From Bacillus sp. EB01 (GTDB taxonomy: Bacteria; Bacillota; Bacilli; Bacillales; Cytobacillaceae): DNA of 64,000 bases. The notes under the pieces are model-generated. The model did no database searches. It was not told the DNA's origin and saw nothing but the letters and a program-made list of their open reading frames with translations. Both the position numbers and the translations under genes were made by a program. Of the stretch, positions 63,980 through 64,000 are shown in pieces (positions within the stretch are counted from its first letter, which is position 1; every line of letters begins with the position of its first letter). The stretch is taken from contig NZ_HG964497.1 in the NCBI RefSeq assembly GCF_000613125.1, positions 1,835,215 through 1,899,214 on the forward strand. Reading direction: 5' to 3'.

Positions 63980-64000
63980 GAAGCAGGAGTGAGTTCCCTG

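Overview
The window is 64 kb of chromosome from a low-to-mid GC, spore-forming member of the Bacillaceae (Bacillus, Mesobacillus or Neobacillus type). The evidence is strong AGGAGG-type ribosome binding sites with frequent TTG and GTG starts, U-tailed terminators after most transcription units, an S-box riboswitch, a sigma-B-type promoter, the sporulation cortex enzyme PdaA, and genes matching the yfk-yfj region of Bacillus subtilis (MFS/YfkF, CaxA/YfkE, YfkD, PdaA, a YfjP-type glycosylase, RlmCD-type methyltransferases). I saw no prophage, insertion sequence, CRISPR array, rRNA or tRNA.

Layout. 1-9.4 kb: an edge-truncated MFS transporter, OsmC, a Ca2+/H+ antiporter, membrane protein YczE/YitT type, YfkD, a general-stress YtxH-like protein behind a sigma-B-type promoter, gamma-glutamyltransferase, a small SE1561-type protein and isopentenyl-diphosphate isomerase (fni). 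9.4-11 kb: three copies of a ~195-bp repeat, itself built from 21-bp units, then a NERD-domain gene broken by an in-frame TGA. 11-19.7 kb: class I fumarase, pdaA, a LysE exporter, a P-loop kinase, Nudix, an AraC/GyrI-like regulator, a DNA glycosylase and an rRNA methyltransferase. 20-23 kb: a SAM-riboswitch-controlled amino acid ABC importer, probably for cystine or methionine. 23-31.3 kb: a beta-lactamase-like hydrolase, DUF4256, a single polypeptide joining an ECF-like sigma factor to a zinc-type anti-sigma and membrane sensor, a sugar acetyltransferase and a second rRNA methyltransferase. 31.7-35.7 kb: a glycerate module (GntP-type permease, glycerate kinase, CdaR-type regulator) with a candidate CcpA site. 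35.9-47.4 kb: an MFS efflux protein, a GreA/GreB-family protein, a metallo-hydrolase, a P1 peptidase, VOC, two Gfo/Idh/MocA oxidoreductases, a monooxygenase, an L,D-transpeptidase and malate:quinone oxidoreductase. 47.5-51.2 kb: a 1238-residue membrane protein joining DUF2062-like, GH18, polysaccharide deacetylase and GT2 modules.

51.5-62.5 kb looks like one functional unit. A 1079-residue MalT-type ATPase with a SARP/BTAD-type C-terminus is followed by a nine-unit, exactly 52-bp palindromic repeat array, a complete branched-chain-type ABC importer (binding protein, two ATPases, two permeases), a small translationally coupled ORF and an acyl-CoA synthetase. The promoters of the importer operon and of the acyl-CoA synthetase share a near-identical element: two TGTAACT heptamers spaced 11 bp apart, 9 bp before a -10 box. 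This is the geometry of SARP-family operators, so the BTAD regulator probably controls both, which suggests that the imported compound is a carboxylate activated with CoA. The window ends with another LysE exporter and a DUF1456 protein.

All calls come from reading the sequence; family assignments rest on recognised motifs and were not checked against a database.
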